The translations under genes were made by a program, and so were the position numbers. From Gammaproteobacteria bacterium (lineage in GTDB: Bacteria; Pseudomonadota; Gammaproteobacteria; Magnimaribacterales; Magnimaribacteraceae), in NCBI GenBank assembly GCA_012965075.1, contig DTSY01000010.1, forward strand, positions 1 through 48,777: DNA of 48,777 nt, written 5' to 3'. Position 1 is the stretch's first letter, and the number at the start of each line of letters is the position of its first letter. This document shows positions 20,173 to 29,011 of this stretch, piece after piece. The notes beneath the pieces were generated by a model, which saw only the letters and a program-made list of their open reading frames with translations, had not been told where the DNA came from and did no database searches.

Positions 20173-20504
20173 TGGAAGAGATAAATATTGATGATTTTAT
20201 GCAGATCGATTTAAGAATAGCCAAGATAATAAACGCTGAGATTGTAGAAAAAGCGGATAAATTAATTAAGCTTGAACTTGATTTAGGAGACCTAGGTAAA
20301 AAGATGGTCTTTGCTGGCATAAAAAAAGCCTATTCAGCTGATAAATTAAAAGATAAGTTAGTTGTGTGTGTTAATAACCTTAAGCCTAGAGAAATGAGGT
20401 TTGGCACCTCAGAAGGTATGATTTTAGCGGCCGGAGATGACGATATTGGTATCTTTATTGTTTCACCAGATAAAGGCGCTATACCTGGTATGAGGGTAAG
20501 ATAA
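20172..20504 (+). CDS. Stand-alone tRNA-binding (MetG C-terminal/EMAP-II/Trbp111-like) domain protein
   Basis: [33 protein letters not shown]...VFAGIKKAY...[19 protein letters not shown]; begins in TAATG overlap with metG stop. Confidence 0.92.
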   Translation: MEEINIDDFMQIDLRIAKIINAEIVEKADKLIKLELDLGDLGKKMVFAGIKKAYSADKLKDKLVVCVNNLKPREMRFGTSEGMILAAGDDDIGIFIVSPDKGAIPGMRVR

Positions 20505-20505
20505 T

Positions 20506-21558
20506 ATGAGTAAAAGAGTTGAGTCTGATATTCTAATTATAGGAGCAGGACCTGTTGGACTTTTTACTGTTTTTGAAGCTGGATTACTGGGATTAAATTG
20601 CCAGATAATAGACAACCTAGATAGAGTTGGGGGTCAATGCGCTGAGCTATATCCCGACAAACCCATTTTTGATATTCCTGGAGTTCCTTATCAAACAGCT
20701 GAAGAACACATAGGTGCCCTACTTGAGCAAATCAAACCCTTTAAATATGGTCTTCATTTAAATCAGCGAGTCCAAGAAATAAATCAAATAGATTCAAAAA
20801 ATGAGATTCAAAAATGGAAAGTAGTAACATCCGAAAACACTGAATTTATAGCCACGAATGTTTTTATTGCTGCTGGTGGAGGGTCATTTGAACCAAGAAG
20901 ACCTCCTAACATTATAGACCCAGATAAATTTCTTAATAATGGAGTTGCTTACTCTGTAAAAGATAAAAGCTACTATCAGAATAAAAACTTAATCATTTTT
21001 GGTGGCGGAGACAGCGCTCTAGATTGGTCAGTTGAATTAGCTGATATAGCTGATTCTATAACTTTAATTCATAGAAGAGATGCTTTTAGAGGCTCTCCTG
21101 GCACTGAAGCGCAAATGCGAGAACTAGTTGAAACGGGTAATTTAGAATTGAAAACACCTTATGTAATTGAAGAATTACTTGGTACTAATAAAATTAGTGG
21201 AGTTTCTATCAAAAACTTCGAATCAAAAGAAATTGAGACTTTGGACTGTAACGAAATACTGTTTCTTTTTGGTTTAAATAAGAAATTAGGACCTCTAGAG
21301 AATTGGAATCTTAAGCTTAATGGAAAAAAGATTTCAGTTGATACTGAAAAATATCAGACCAGTATTGAGGGTATTTATGCAGTAGGAGATATAAATGATT
21401 ACCCCGGTAAGCTTGATCTTATACTCTGCGGATATCATGAAACTACCCTAGCAGTTCAGGATGCTTACCAAAGATGTTTTCCAGGAGAAAGAGTTCCTTT
21501 TGCCTACACTACTTCAAATACAAAATTGCATAAAAAATTAGGTATTAAAATTGACTAA
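20506..21558 (+). CDS. Ferredoxin/flavodoxin--NADP+ reductase, thioredoxin-reductase-like type
   Basis: DILIIGAGPVGLFTVFEAGLLGLNCQIIDNLDRVGGQCAELYPDKPIFDIPG, FGGGDSALDW, VGDINDYPGKLDLILCGYHE; lacks TrxR CxxC. Confidence 0.9.
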   Translation: MSKRVESDILIIGAGPVGLFTVFEAGLLGLNCQIIDNLDRVGGQCAELYPDKPIFDIPGVPYQTAEEHIGALLEQIKPFKYGLHLNQRVQEINQIDSKNEIQKWKVVTSENTEFIATNVFIAAGGGSFEPRRPPNIIDPDKFLNNGVAYSVKDKSYYQNKNLIIFGGGDSALDWSVELADIADSITLIHRRDAFRGSPGTEAQMRELVETGNLELKTPYVIEELLGTNKISGVSIKNFESKEIETLDCNEILFLFGLNKKLGPLENWNLKLNGKKISVDTEKYQTSIEGIYAVGDINDYPGKLDLILCGYHETTLAVQDAYQRCFPGERVPFAYTTSNTKLHKKLGIKID

Positions 21559-21638
21559 CGAACTTATTCTTTTCTTTTTATGAAGTTAAGAGGTTGGTAA
21601 ATAAAATCCCAAAAAAGTTATTAGATAGCTCATAAAAC

Positions 21639-22868
21639 ATGGTTGAATCACAAGAAGAACAGATTAAAAAAGAATCAGAATTTTCAGCAAAAAATTATAA
21701 ACCCCTTCCTGTTGTCCTTTCCAAAGGAAAGGGAGTGTGGTTGTGGGACACAGATGGAAATAAATATTTAGATATGATGTCAGCTTATTCTGCAGTAAGT
21801 CATGGACATGCCCATCCCGAGCTAGTAAAAGTTCTGCACCAACAGTCAGAGTTATTGGGAATTACTTCTAGGGCTTTTTATACAAACACATTAGGACCAT
21901 TCTTAGAGAAACTTACCAGTATGTCGGGTTTAGAAGTTGCTTTACCAATGAATACAGGGGCTGAAGCAGTAGAAACTGCCATCAAAGCTGCTAGACGATG
22001 GGCTTATAAGACAAAGAAAGTAGAAGCAAATAAAGCTGAAATTATTGTTGTTGAAGGTAATTTTCATGGAAGAACAACAACGATCATAAGCTTTTCTAGC
22101 GATAATGAATCAAGAGAGGACTTTGGTCCCTACACTCCTGGTTTTGTAACTATCAAATATAACAATATAGATTCTTTAAAAGACGCAATAACAAAAAATA
22201 CGGCAGCACTCCTTGTAGAACCTATTCAAGGTGAAGCAGGAATAATAATTCCTGATAGTGAATGGCTGCCTGAAGTAAGAAAAATTTGTACCGAAAATAA
22301 CGTATTACTGATTCTTGATGAAATTCAATCCGGTCTTGGGCGTACTGGAAAAATGTTCGCATTTGAGCATAGTTCCATAAAACCAGATGGACTTATTCTG
22401 GGGAAAGCCTTGGGAGGAGGATTGCTTCCTGTTTCATGTTTTTTATCAACAAGTGAAGTCATGCAGTGGTTTGTTCCTGGCTCACACGGCTCTACTTTCG
22501 GAGGCTATCCTCTGGCTGCTGCAATTGGTAAAAGATCTCTAGAAGTCATTGAAGAAGAAAAATTAGTAGAAAATAGTAACCAGCAAGGCAGTTACTTTTT
22601 AGCCGAACTTAAGAAAATAGAAAGCCCTATACTAAAACAAATAAGAGGCAAAGGATTGTGGATTGGAGTAGAAATTGATACTAAGATAATTAATGGAAGA
22701 AATATCTGTAAACACCTTTTAAAGAAAGGTATTTTAAGCAAAGAGACGCATGCATCAATAATTCGTTTTGCTCCTCCTTTAATCATTGAGAAGAAGGAAA
22801 TTGATTGGGCAGTTCACACATTCAAAGAAACTCTGAAAGAGATAGAGGAAAATCAAATTCATCAATAA
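21639..22868 (+). CDS. rocD: Ornithine--oxo-acid aminotransferase
   Basis: DTDGNKYLDMMSAYSAVSHGHAHPE, MNTGAEAVETAIKAARRWAY, LDEIQSGLGRTGKMFAFEH, LGKALGGG. Confidence 0.92.
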   Translation: MVESQEEQIKKESEFSAKNYKPLPVVLSKGKGVWLWDTDGNKYLDMMSAYSAVSHGHAHPELVKVLHQQSELLGITSRAFYTNTLGPFLEKLTSMSGLEVALPMNTGAEAVETAIKAARRWAYKTKKVEANKAEIIVVEGNFHGRTTTIISFSSDNESREDFGPYTPGFVTIKYNNIDSLKDAITKNTAALLVEPIQGEAGIIIPDSEWLPEVRKICTENNVLLILDEIQSGLGRTGKMFAFEHSSIKPDGLILGKALGGGLLPVSCFLSTSEVMQWFVPGSHGSTFGGYPLAAAIGKRSLEVIEEEKLVENSNQQGSYFLAELKKIESPILKQIRGKGLWIGVEIDTKIINGRNICKHLLKKGILSKETHASIIRFAPPLIIEKKEIDWAVHTFKETLKEIEENQIHQ

Positions 22869-22871
22869 TCT

Positions 22872-23768
22872 ATGTCTAGACAGTCAACGAATCATATTCT
22901 GCTTATAAAACCAGCAAGCTTCTATAGCAATGAACAAACTGCTGGAACGAACCTTTACCAGCATTCAAATCAAGAAAAAGATAAGGATGAAATATTAAAA
23001 GAAGCATTAATTGAATTTCATCATTTTGAGCATTTGCTAAAAGAGAATGGAATATTAGTAACTACTTTACAAGGGCAAGAGGATTGTCCTGACAATATTT
23101 ACCCCAATTGGGTTTTAACTTTTGAAAATAAGACTATGAATTTATTTAGTATGTTGGCTAAAAACAGAAGATTAGAAAAGTCTAAAAGCCATGTATCCTT
23201 TTTAAATCAAACATACAGAACCACCATAGATTACAGTGATTTTGAAAATGACTCTGTTTTTTTAGAAGGGACAAGCAGTATGGTACTGGATCGAGTCAAT
23301 AAGGTTGCGTACATGGGTTTATCAGCCAGATCAAATGAAGTATTAGCTCAACAATGGGCAAAGGATTGCGGCTTTAATTTAATTGTGTTTGAAACCAAGA
23401 GTCACTTAGATGAACCGATATATCATACTGATATTATTATGTATATTGGTACTGAAATAGCTGTAATCTGTCCTGACTCTATTCAGTCACAATATCAATC
23501 TAAAGTCATTGATAGGTTAAACAAATATCATGAGGTTATGGAGATTTCAGAAGACCAAGTCTTACACTTCTGTGGGAATGGTCTTGAAGTTAGAGATACT
23601 GAGGATAATCTTAAGGTAGTTATGTCCACAGCAGCCTTTAATTCTTATACAACGAGTCAGAAAAAAACATTCTCAAAATTGTATACAAAAATTATTCATT
23701 CAAATCTCGAATGTATTGAGAAATATGGAGGAGGATCAGCTCGTTGTATGATGACAGAGTTGTTTTAA
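22872..23768 (+). CDS. ctlX: Amidinotransferase-fold hydrolase, CtlX-like (citrulline utilisation hydrolase)
   Basis: NHILLIKPASFYSNEQTAGTNLYQ, FLEGTSSMVLDRVNKVAYMGLSARSNE, C-terminal GGGSARCMMTELF; adjacent to rocD. Confidence 0.82.
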   Translation: MSRQSTNHILLIKPASFYSNEQTAGTNLYQHSNQEKDKDEILKEALIEFHHFEHLLKENGILVTTLQGQEDCPDNIYPNWVLTFENKTMNLFSMLAKNRRLEKSKSHVSFLNQTYRTTIDYSDFENDSVFLEGTSSMVLDRVNKVAYMGLSARSNEVLAQQWAKDCGFNLIVFETKSHLDEPIYHTDIIMYIGTEIAVICPDSIQSQYQSKVIDRLNKYHEVMEISEDQVLHFCGNGLEVRDTEDNLKVVMSTAAFNSYTTSQKKTFSKLYTKIIHSNLECIEKYGGGSARCMMTELF

Positions 23769-23774
23769 TTCCTT

Positions 23775-25046
23775 ATGAAAAAAATTAATAAATTATCTTT
23801 GACTATCTGTTTGGTTTGCTTACTTGTATCAAGTCAATTATTTTCTGAGAAATTGATACTGAGCCCGAAACAGATTTTAGACGTTAATACAGGTGAACTG
23901 TATCAATCCCAAATTTTGGTCGAAGAAAAAATCATCATAAAAATTGATAAGGATTTATCTAAGAAACACAGGGATATAAAATTAGTAAATCTGCCAGAAT
24001 TAACTTTGATACCTGGATTGATGGACTCTCACGTACACCTTATAGGAAATGCAAAATTAAAAGGTTATGAGTCAATAGGAGAATCTTCCTATCTATCAAC
24101 TATTTATGGAGTTGATAACGCGAAAAAAACTCTCCTTGCTGGGTTCACTACCGTTAGAAATGTAGGAGCAGGCAATTATGCTGACGTGGCATTAAAGCAA
24201 GCGATAGATCGTAATCTTGTTCTTGGCCCAACAATGATAGTTTCAGGTCCTGCATTAGGGATAACTGGAGGTCATTGCGACAGTAACATTTTACCTTACG
24301 ACTATGACCACAAATCACAAGGAGTTGCCGATGGACCGTGGGAAGTTAGAAAAATGGTCAGAAAGAACAGAAAGTATGGAGCTAATTTAATTAAGTTTTG
24401 TGCTACAGGCGGCGTCATGTCCAAAAATACTAATGTTAATAATAAACAATATACCTTAGAAGAAATGCAGGCAATTGTAGATGAAGCTCATAGTCTTGGA
24501 ATGAAGGTGGCAGCACACGCTCATGGTTTAGAAGGCATCAAAACCGCTATCATTGCCGGTGTTGATTCTATAGAGCATGCAAGCTACATAGATGATGAGA
24601 CGATAGAACTTGCTAAACAAAAGGGTACTTACCTCTCTATGGATGTTTATGTTTCAGATTTCATTCTTGGTGAAGGAAAAGATCAAGGAATTCTTGAAGA
24701 ATCTCTTCAAAAAGAAAGAGTGGTGGGAAAGGTTCAAAGACAGAATTTTCAAAAGTCTGTAAAGGCAAATGCCAAAATATCTTTTGGGACTGACGCAGGC
24801 ATCTACCCTCATGGCAGGAATGCCATACAGTTTAAATACATGGTTGAATGGGGAATGACACCTCTTCAAGCAATTCAAGCGTCAACAGTCAACACAGCAG
24901 AGCTTTTTGGATTAGCTAACATTGGCAATATAAATGAAGGCTTTGAAGCAGACATTATTGGCATTAAAGGGAACCCTTTAGAAGATATTACGGTATTAGA
25001 AGATGTTACTTTTGTTATGAAAGATGGGGTAATTTTTAAGCAATAA
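23775..25046 (+). CDS. Exported amidohydrolase-superfamily peptidase (imidazolonepropionase-like / Xaa-Pro or Xaa-Arg dipeptidase type)
   Basis: N-terminal signal peptide; LIPGLMDSHVHL, AHAHGLEGIKTAI, SIEHASY, FGTDAGIYPHG metal-binding signatures. Confidence 0.87.
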   Translation: MKKINKLSLTICLVCLLVSSQLFSEKLILSPKQILDVNTGELYQSQILVEEKIIIKIDKDLSKKHRDIKLVNLPELTLIPGLMDSHVHLIGNAKLKGYESIGESSYLSTIYGVDNAKKTLLAGFTTVRNVGAGNYADVALKQAIDRNLVLGPTMIVSGPALGITGGHCDSNILPYDYDHKSQGVADGPWEVRKMVRKNRKYGANLIKFCATGGVMSKNTNVNNKQYTLEEMQAIVDEAHSLGMKVAAHAHGLEGIKTAIIAGVDSIEHASYIDDETIELAKQKGTYLSMDVYVSDFILGEGKDQGILEESLQKERVVGKVQRQNFQKSVKANAKISFGTDAGIYPHGRNAIQFKYMVEWGMTPLQAIQASTVNTAELFGLANIGNINEGFEADIIGIKGNPLEDITVLEDVTFVMKDGVIFKQ

Positions 25047-25129
25047 AATTATGGAGTAGGACCAACTAGGACTTTAAACCATCAGTAATTTAAAAAAATT
25101 ACTTTTCAAACACAGATATAAATTCTTTT

Positions 25130-25150
25130 TAAATTGTAAGGAACAATTTA
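25130..25150. promoter_or_regulatory. 21-bp perfect inverted repeat TAAATTGT-AAGGA-ACAATTTA (candidate activator/repressor site)
   Basis: Direct reading; 8-bp arms, 5-nt spacer, about 85 bp upstream of the sigma54-like -24 element. Confidence 0.45.
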
Positions 25151-25222
25151 GTACTTTAATAACTGCAATTAAAAAAAACGCACTAATAATGAACAAATAT
25201 AGGGTATTAACCTTAAAATGAT

Positions 25223-25238
25223 TGGCACAAAGATTGCA
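25223..25238 (+). promoter_or_regulatory. Candidate sigma54 (RpoN) -24/-12 promoter TGGCAC-N5-TTGCA
   Basis: TGGCACAAAGATTGCA matches the TGGCAC-N5-TTGCW consensus exactly; upstream of TonB receptor gene. Confidence 0.55.
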
Positions 25239-25377
25239 TTAATATACATGTAATAAGCTAATAAGTGGTAATCCCTTATTATTTGGGGAAAATAGTTAAA
25301 TAACTGGCTTTAAGCTATATTTAGAGATAGTATTCGCCACCTATTATTTTTTAGGTCTCTTAATTAAGGAAAATCTT

Positions 25378-27690
25378 ATGAAAAACTTAGTAAAAAATGT
25401 TGTATTGATTGCTTTCTTTATGTCTTTTATTCCAGTGAGTTATGCACAGGATGACGTGGAAGAAGTAGTTGTAACAGCTAATAAAAAACAACAAACCGCT
25501 CAAGAAATACCGATGAATATCTCGGTAATAACTGAGCAAACTATGCTTGAACGAGGAATGACTCGACCTGAAGACTTTCTAAGGACCTTAGCAGGTGTTT
25601 CCACTCCAGGAGGAGATGTCTACTACACCATAAGAGGCTTAAATACTTCTACCGCGCAAACTTCCTCTGGTACAACCAACACTTTTATAGATGAGGTTGG
25701 TGGCAGTGAAACACATTTATTTGATTTAGCAAGAATTGAAGTACTTAGAGGTCCTCAAGGAACCTTGTACGGATCTAATGCTGTTGGCGGAACGATTCGA
25801 TATATTACCAATAAACCTAATCCCGAAGGTCTGGATGCAGCCTTTTCTATAGAGTATGGAGCCAAGAGTAAATCTGATGATTCTATACAGAGTCTTAACG
25901 CAATGATCAATGTTCCAATAAATGATACAACTGCTGTCAGAGCAACATTTAGTTCTGCTACTGATCCAGGAATTTATCAAAATATTGCGACTGAACGAAG
26001 AGATATTGGAAAGCAAGAGGATGATGGTTTTAGAATTACTTTCCTGCATGAAGATGGTCCTTTATCAATAATGGCTAGATACGGCCAAGAAGAAAGTGAT
26101 GACTTCGGACAAAAAGAGAAAGGCAACGCCGACAAACCTGGTAGTGCTGATTTAGTAAATTCGGCTTGTTCTTATTCCACTGAATGGTATTACGGGGATA
26201 CTTGTACTAGAGTTTTTGCTTTGGCTGCAGGTTCGAACTTTTCTTACGATCCTGAGTTTGCCTTTTATTCTTTCACTGACGAACAAGAACAGGATGAATC
26301 TAGTGTTCTTACTGAAATAATCAAATATGATTTTGGAAAGTTTGATGCAATCTTGATCAGAGCTGACTATGATTATGAATCTACAGCAATTACAGACTGG
26401 TCCAGAATTGATACCGATGACCTTTACACTGATATTCTTTATTATAATTCTTCGGGTAGTCGAGATACTACGGAACTGAGACTTAGTTCTAAACCAGGTG
26501 ACATAGAGTGGACTGTTGGTTATTACAAAGAACGTTTTGATTCGGATCCAGGCCCAACTGAAGTTGAACCTTCCGATGCGGCTGGTTTTGATTATGTTAC
26601 AGGCTACATGGGATTTACTTCGCACAGCGGTGGATATGACCCAACACTCTATCCTGCCCCTTTTAATAATCCTTACTTACTTTATGGAAGTTACAATTAT
26701 TACTCTTATTCAGAAGAAAAGGCTTTTTTTGGTCAGGTAGACTTCAAATGGGATAATTTTGTTTTCACTGCAGGCCTTAGAGACTTTGAACTATCTGATG
26801 GCTTTAAAGGTTCTGAATACGGTATCTTTTATGAAGGAGATACTGGATGTGATGGCACCTCAGCTAGCGGAACAACCTGTAGTGAAGAAAATGGCTCTGA
26901 ATCAGATACTAGACCAAAATTTACTTTGTCTTACATACCTGATGATGATCTAACTGTATTCTTAGTTTCATCTGCGGGTTATAGAAATGGAGGCAATAAT
27001 GCGGCTTTACCTCCCTTCTGTGCAAATGATCCTGAAGCAGCAGGCTTCAGTAGAAGGTATAAATCTGACGAAGCAAAAAATACTGAAATTGGTGTCAAAT
27101 CTAGAGGTGATAAGTACTCCTTGAATGCTACTTATTTTTGGGTGGATTGGACAGGCATTCAAGTAACTGTGCGCCCTGCTTGCGGATGGTCATTTACTTA
27201 CAATGGCGGAGAAGCTGAAACAAGTGGGTTAGAGTTAGATTTCTCATACAACTTAACATCAAATCTCTATTTGGACTTTACAGGTAGTTTTATGTCAGCA
27301 GAAATTACTAACGACATAGACTCTTTAGGAGCAACAGCAGGTGATCGCCTACCTAATGTAGCTGAACAACAATACAATGTGGGTTTAACTTATGATTTCA
27401 GTGTGGCTTCTAAGCCAGGCTATGCTAGATTTGATATCAACCACTATGGTGATAGTTATGCTACCTTTGCTGAAGATAAGGAAGATATGTCACCTAGCTA
27501 CACCAAACTTAACTTAAATGTTGGTATGGAATTAGAGAACTCCTACGTGCAACTTTCCATTGATAATTTAACGGATGAAAGAACAGAGGCATTCAGGTTC
27601 TCAGCTGAAAGCCCTGGATACCGTCCAAGAAATTATTTACAGTGGATACCGCCTAGAAGTATCTCAGTTCAATACAGATATAACTTTTAA
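25378..27690 (+). CDS. TonB-dependent outer-membrane receptor
   Basis: Signal peptide, DDVEEVVVTANKKQ TonB-box/plug, IEVLRGPQGTLYGSNAVGGTIRYITNKP, C-terminal aromatic ...SVQYRYNF. Confidence 0.95.
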   Translation: MKNLVKNVVLIAFFMSFIPVSYAQDDVEEVVVTANKKQQTAQEIPMNISVITEQTMLERGMTRPEDFLRTLAGVSTPGGDVYYTIRGLNTSTAQTSSGTTNTFIDEVGGSETHLFDLARIEVLRGPQGTLYGSNAVGGTIRYITNKPNPEGLDAAFSIEYGAKSKSDDSIQSLNAMINVPINDTTAVRATFSSATDPGIYQNIATERRDIGKQEDDGFRITFLHEDGPLSIMARYGQEESDDFGQKEKGNADKPGSADLVNSACSYSTEWYYGDTCTRVFALAAGSNFSYDPEFAFYSFTDEQEQDESSVLTEIIKYDFGKFDAILIRADYDYESTAITDWSRIDTDDLYTDILYYNSSGSRDTTELRLSSKPGDIEWTVGYYKERFDSDPGPTEVEPSDAAGFDYVTGYMGFTSHSGGYDPTLYPAPFNNPYLLYGSYNYYSYSEEKAFFGQVDFKWDNFVFTAGLRDFELSDGFKGSEYGIFYEGDTGCDGTSASGTTCSEENGSESDTRPKFTLSYIPDDDLTVFLVSSAGYRNGGNNAALPPFCANDPEAAGFSRRYKSDEAKNTEIGVKSRGDKYSLNATYFWVDWTGIQVTVRPACGWSFTYNGGEAETSGLELDFSYNLTSNLYLDFTGSFMSAEITNDIDSLGATAGDRLPNVAEQQYNVGLTYDFSVASKPGYARFDINHYGDSYATFAEDKEDMSPSYTKLNLNVGMELENSYVQLSIDNLTDERTEAFRFSAESPGYRPRNYLQWIPPRSISVQYRYNF

Positions 27691-27704
27691 TTAAAGGTCT
27701 CAAT

Positions 27705-27732
27705 AAAAAACCCGGATTTATCCGGGTTTTTT
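27705..27732 (+). terminator. Intrinsic terminator (likely bidirectional) between convergent genes
   Basis: AAAAAACCCGGATTTATCCGGGTTTTTT perfect hairpin flanked by A-tract and T-tract. Confidence 0.92.
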
Positions 27733-27748
27733 GTACCTAGTAATAAAG

Positions 27749-28963
27749 TTATAGAAATCGTTGAGGTCTAAAATCATTTAATAGTTCACTTTTCACATCA
27801 AACATTAATTCATCTCTTACTAATTCAGCAACTATTGGTGCCAGGCTAATTCCACTATGCATGGTCGCTAAATATTCATATTTATTTAAGAAACCAATAA
27901 CCGGCTTACCGTCTAAAGGTAGAGGTCTCCAGCCTATTTCAACTTTCTCAATTAGTAAATCTTTGAATTTTGGAATGAAGTTTGCTGCTAATTTAACAAT
28001 TCTTTGACCGTGTTCAATGGAAAGTGGTTGGTTTGGAAACTGTTCAGGCCTTTGAGAAAGCCTTTGATCATGATTAGTAGGAGGCTTGCCCTGCTCTCCC
28101 AGAATGACCACACCATCTCTTCTTTGATAAACATGGACACCAGGTCCAACCAAGATCTTATTAATAGTCTGCTTAAAAGGTTTGCTAGTAACTATGAGTC
28201 CAGGAGTTGAAGGTTTTAGATACTCACCTTGAGCTACTAGATTCGATCCTGTTCCACATGCGTAGACAATTTTATCTGCTCTAATTAGTCCATGGGATGT
28301 CTTTGCTATTACCCCTCCTTTATTTGTAGTTAATTCTAAGAATTCTGCGGGGAAGATAACTTTACCTCCTTTACTTTGTATTCCTTGAATCATTTTTTTA
28401 ATTGCTTGAACAGGGTTGATTACACCATCCCTAGGAGATCTTGTAATAAAATTTTGATTCAAAAGTACATTAGGTTCATATCCTAACGCTTCTTCCTTAC
28501 TGATAATTTCTGCCTCTGATCCAAAACCCTGAATTACTTCAACTTTCTTCAACATATTTTGATTTTCATCATTATTCTTAAACCACTCCAGAGAACCTTT
28601 CCAGTTAATTTTTAATTCAAGATGAGCATCCCATTTTTGGTAAACGTTGACACCTAGTCTTGATAATAGATGGTAATTAAAAGATTGTTTAGGATAGGTA
28701 GCATTAATCCATGCAAATGTTTTGCCGCTTGCATGAGCTGCAGGAAAGTCTTTATCTATTAAAGTAACCTTCTCTCCTGCTTGTTCTAGAGCATAAGCTA
28801 TTGCTGTTCCTACAATACCAGCTCCAACAATAAGGTAGTGTTTGGTTTCTGCTTTAATATTTAAAGGCCATGCCAGCAAACCTGTTCCAAAAGCAACATA
28901 TTCAAGAAAGCGTCTTCTGCTGATTACCCTACGCATTTCTCCGGGTAAAATTTCATTATTCAC
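27749..28963 (-). CDS. FAD-dependent oxidoreductase (DAO family, D-amino-acid dehydrogenase-like) with Tat signal
   Basis: SRRRFLEYVAFGTGLLAWP twin-arginine signal, then YLIVGAGIVGTAIAYALEQAGEKVTLIDKD FAD-binding motif. Confidence 0.88.
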   Translation of the reverse strand: MNNEILPGEMRRVISRRRFLEYVAFGTGLLAWPLNIKAETKHYLIVGAGIVGTAIAYALEQAGEKVTLIDKDFPAAHASGKTFAWINATYPKQSFNYHLLSRLGVNVYQKWDAHLELKINWKGSLEWFKNNDENQNMLKKVEVIQGFGSEAEIISKEEALGYEPNVLLNQNFITRSPRDGVINPVQAIKKMIQGIQSKGGKVIFPAEFLELTTNKGGVIAKTSHGLIRADKIVYACGTGSNLVAQGEYLKPSTPGLIVTSKPFKQTINKILVGPGVHVYQRRDGVVILGEQGKPPTNHDQRLSQRPEQFPNQPLSIEHGQRIVKLAANFIPKFKDLLIEKVEIGWRPLPLDGKPVIGFLNKYEYLATMHSGISLAPIVAELVRDELMFDVKSELLNDFRPQRFL

Positions 28964-29011
28964 TCTTCCTTCAGTATACTTTTTAATTTTAAAAACTGTA
29001 TTTAAAAAGGA

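Noticed and set aside
25726-26953. ORFs on both strands within TonB receptor 1 (107, 157, 74, 64 aa)
   Set aside because: Out-of-frame/antisense shadows of a full-length receptor.
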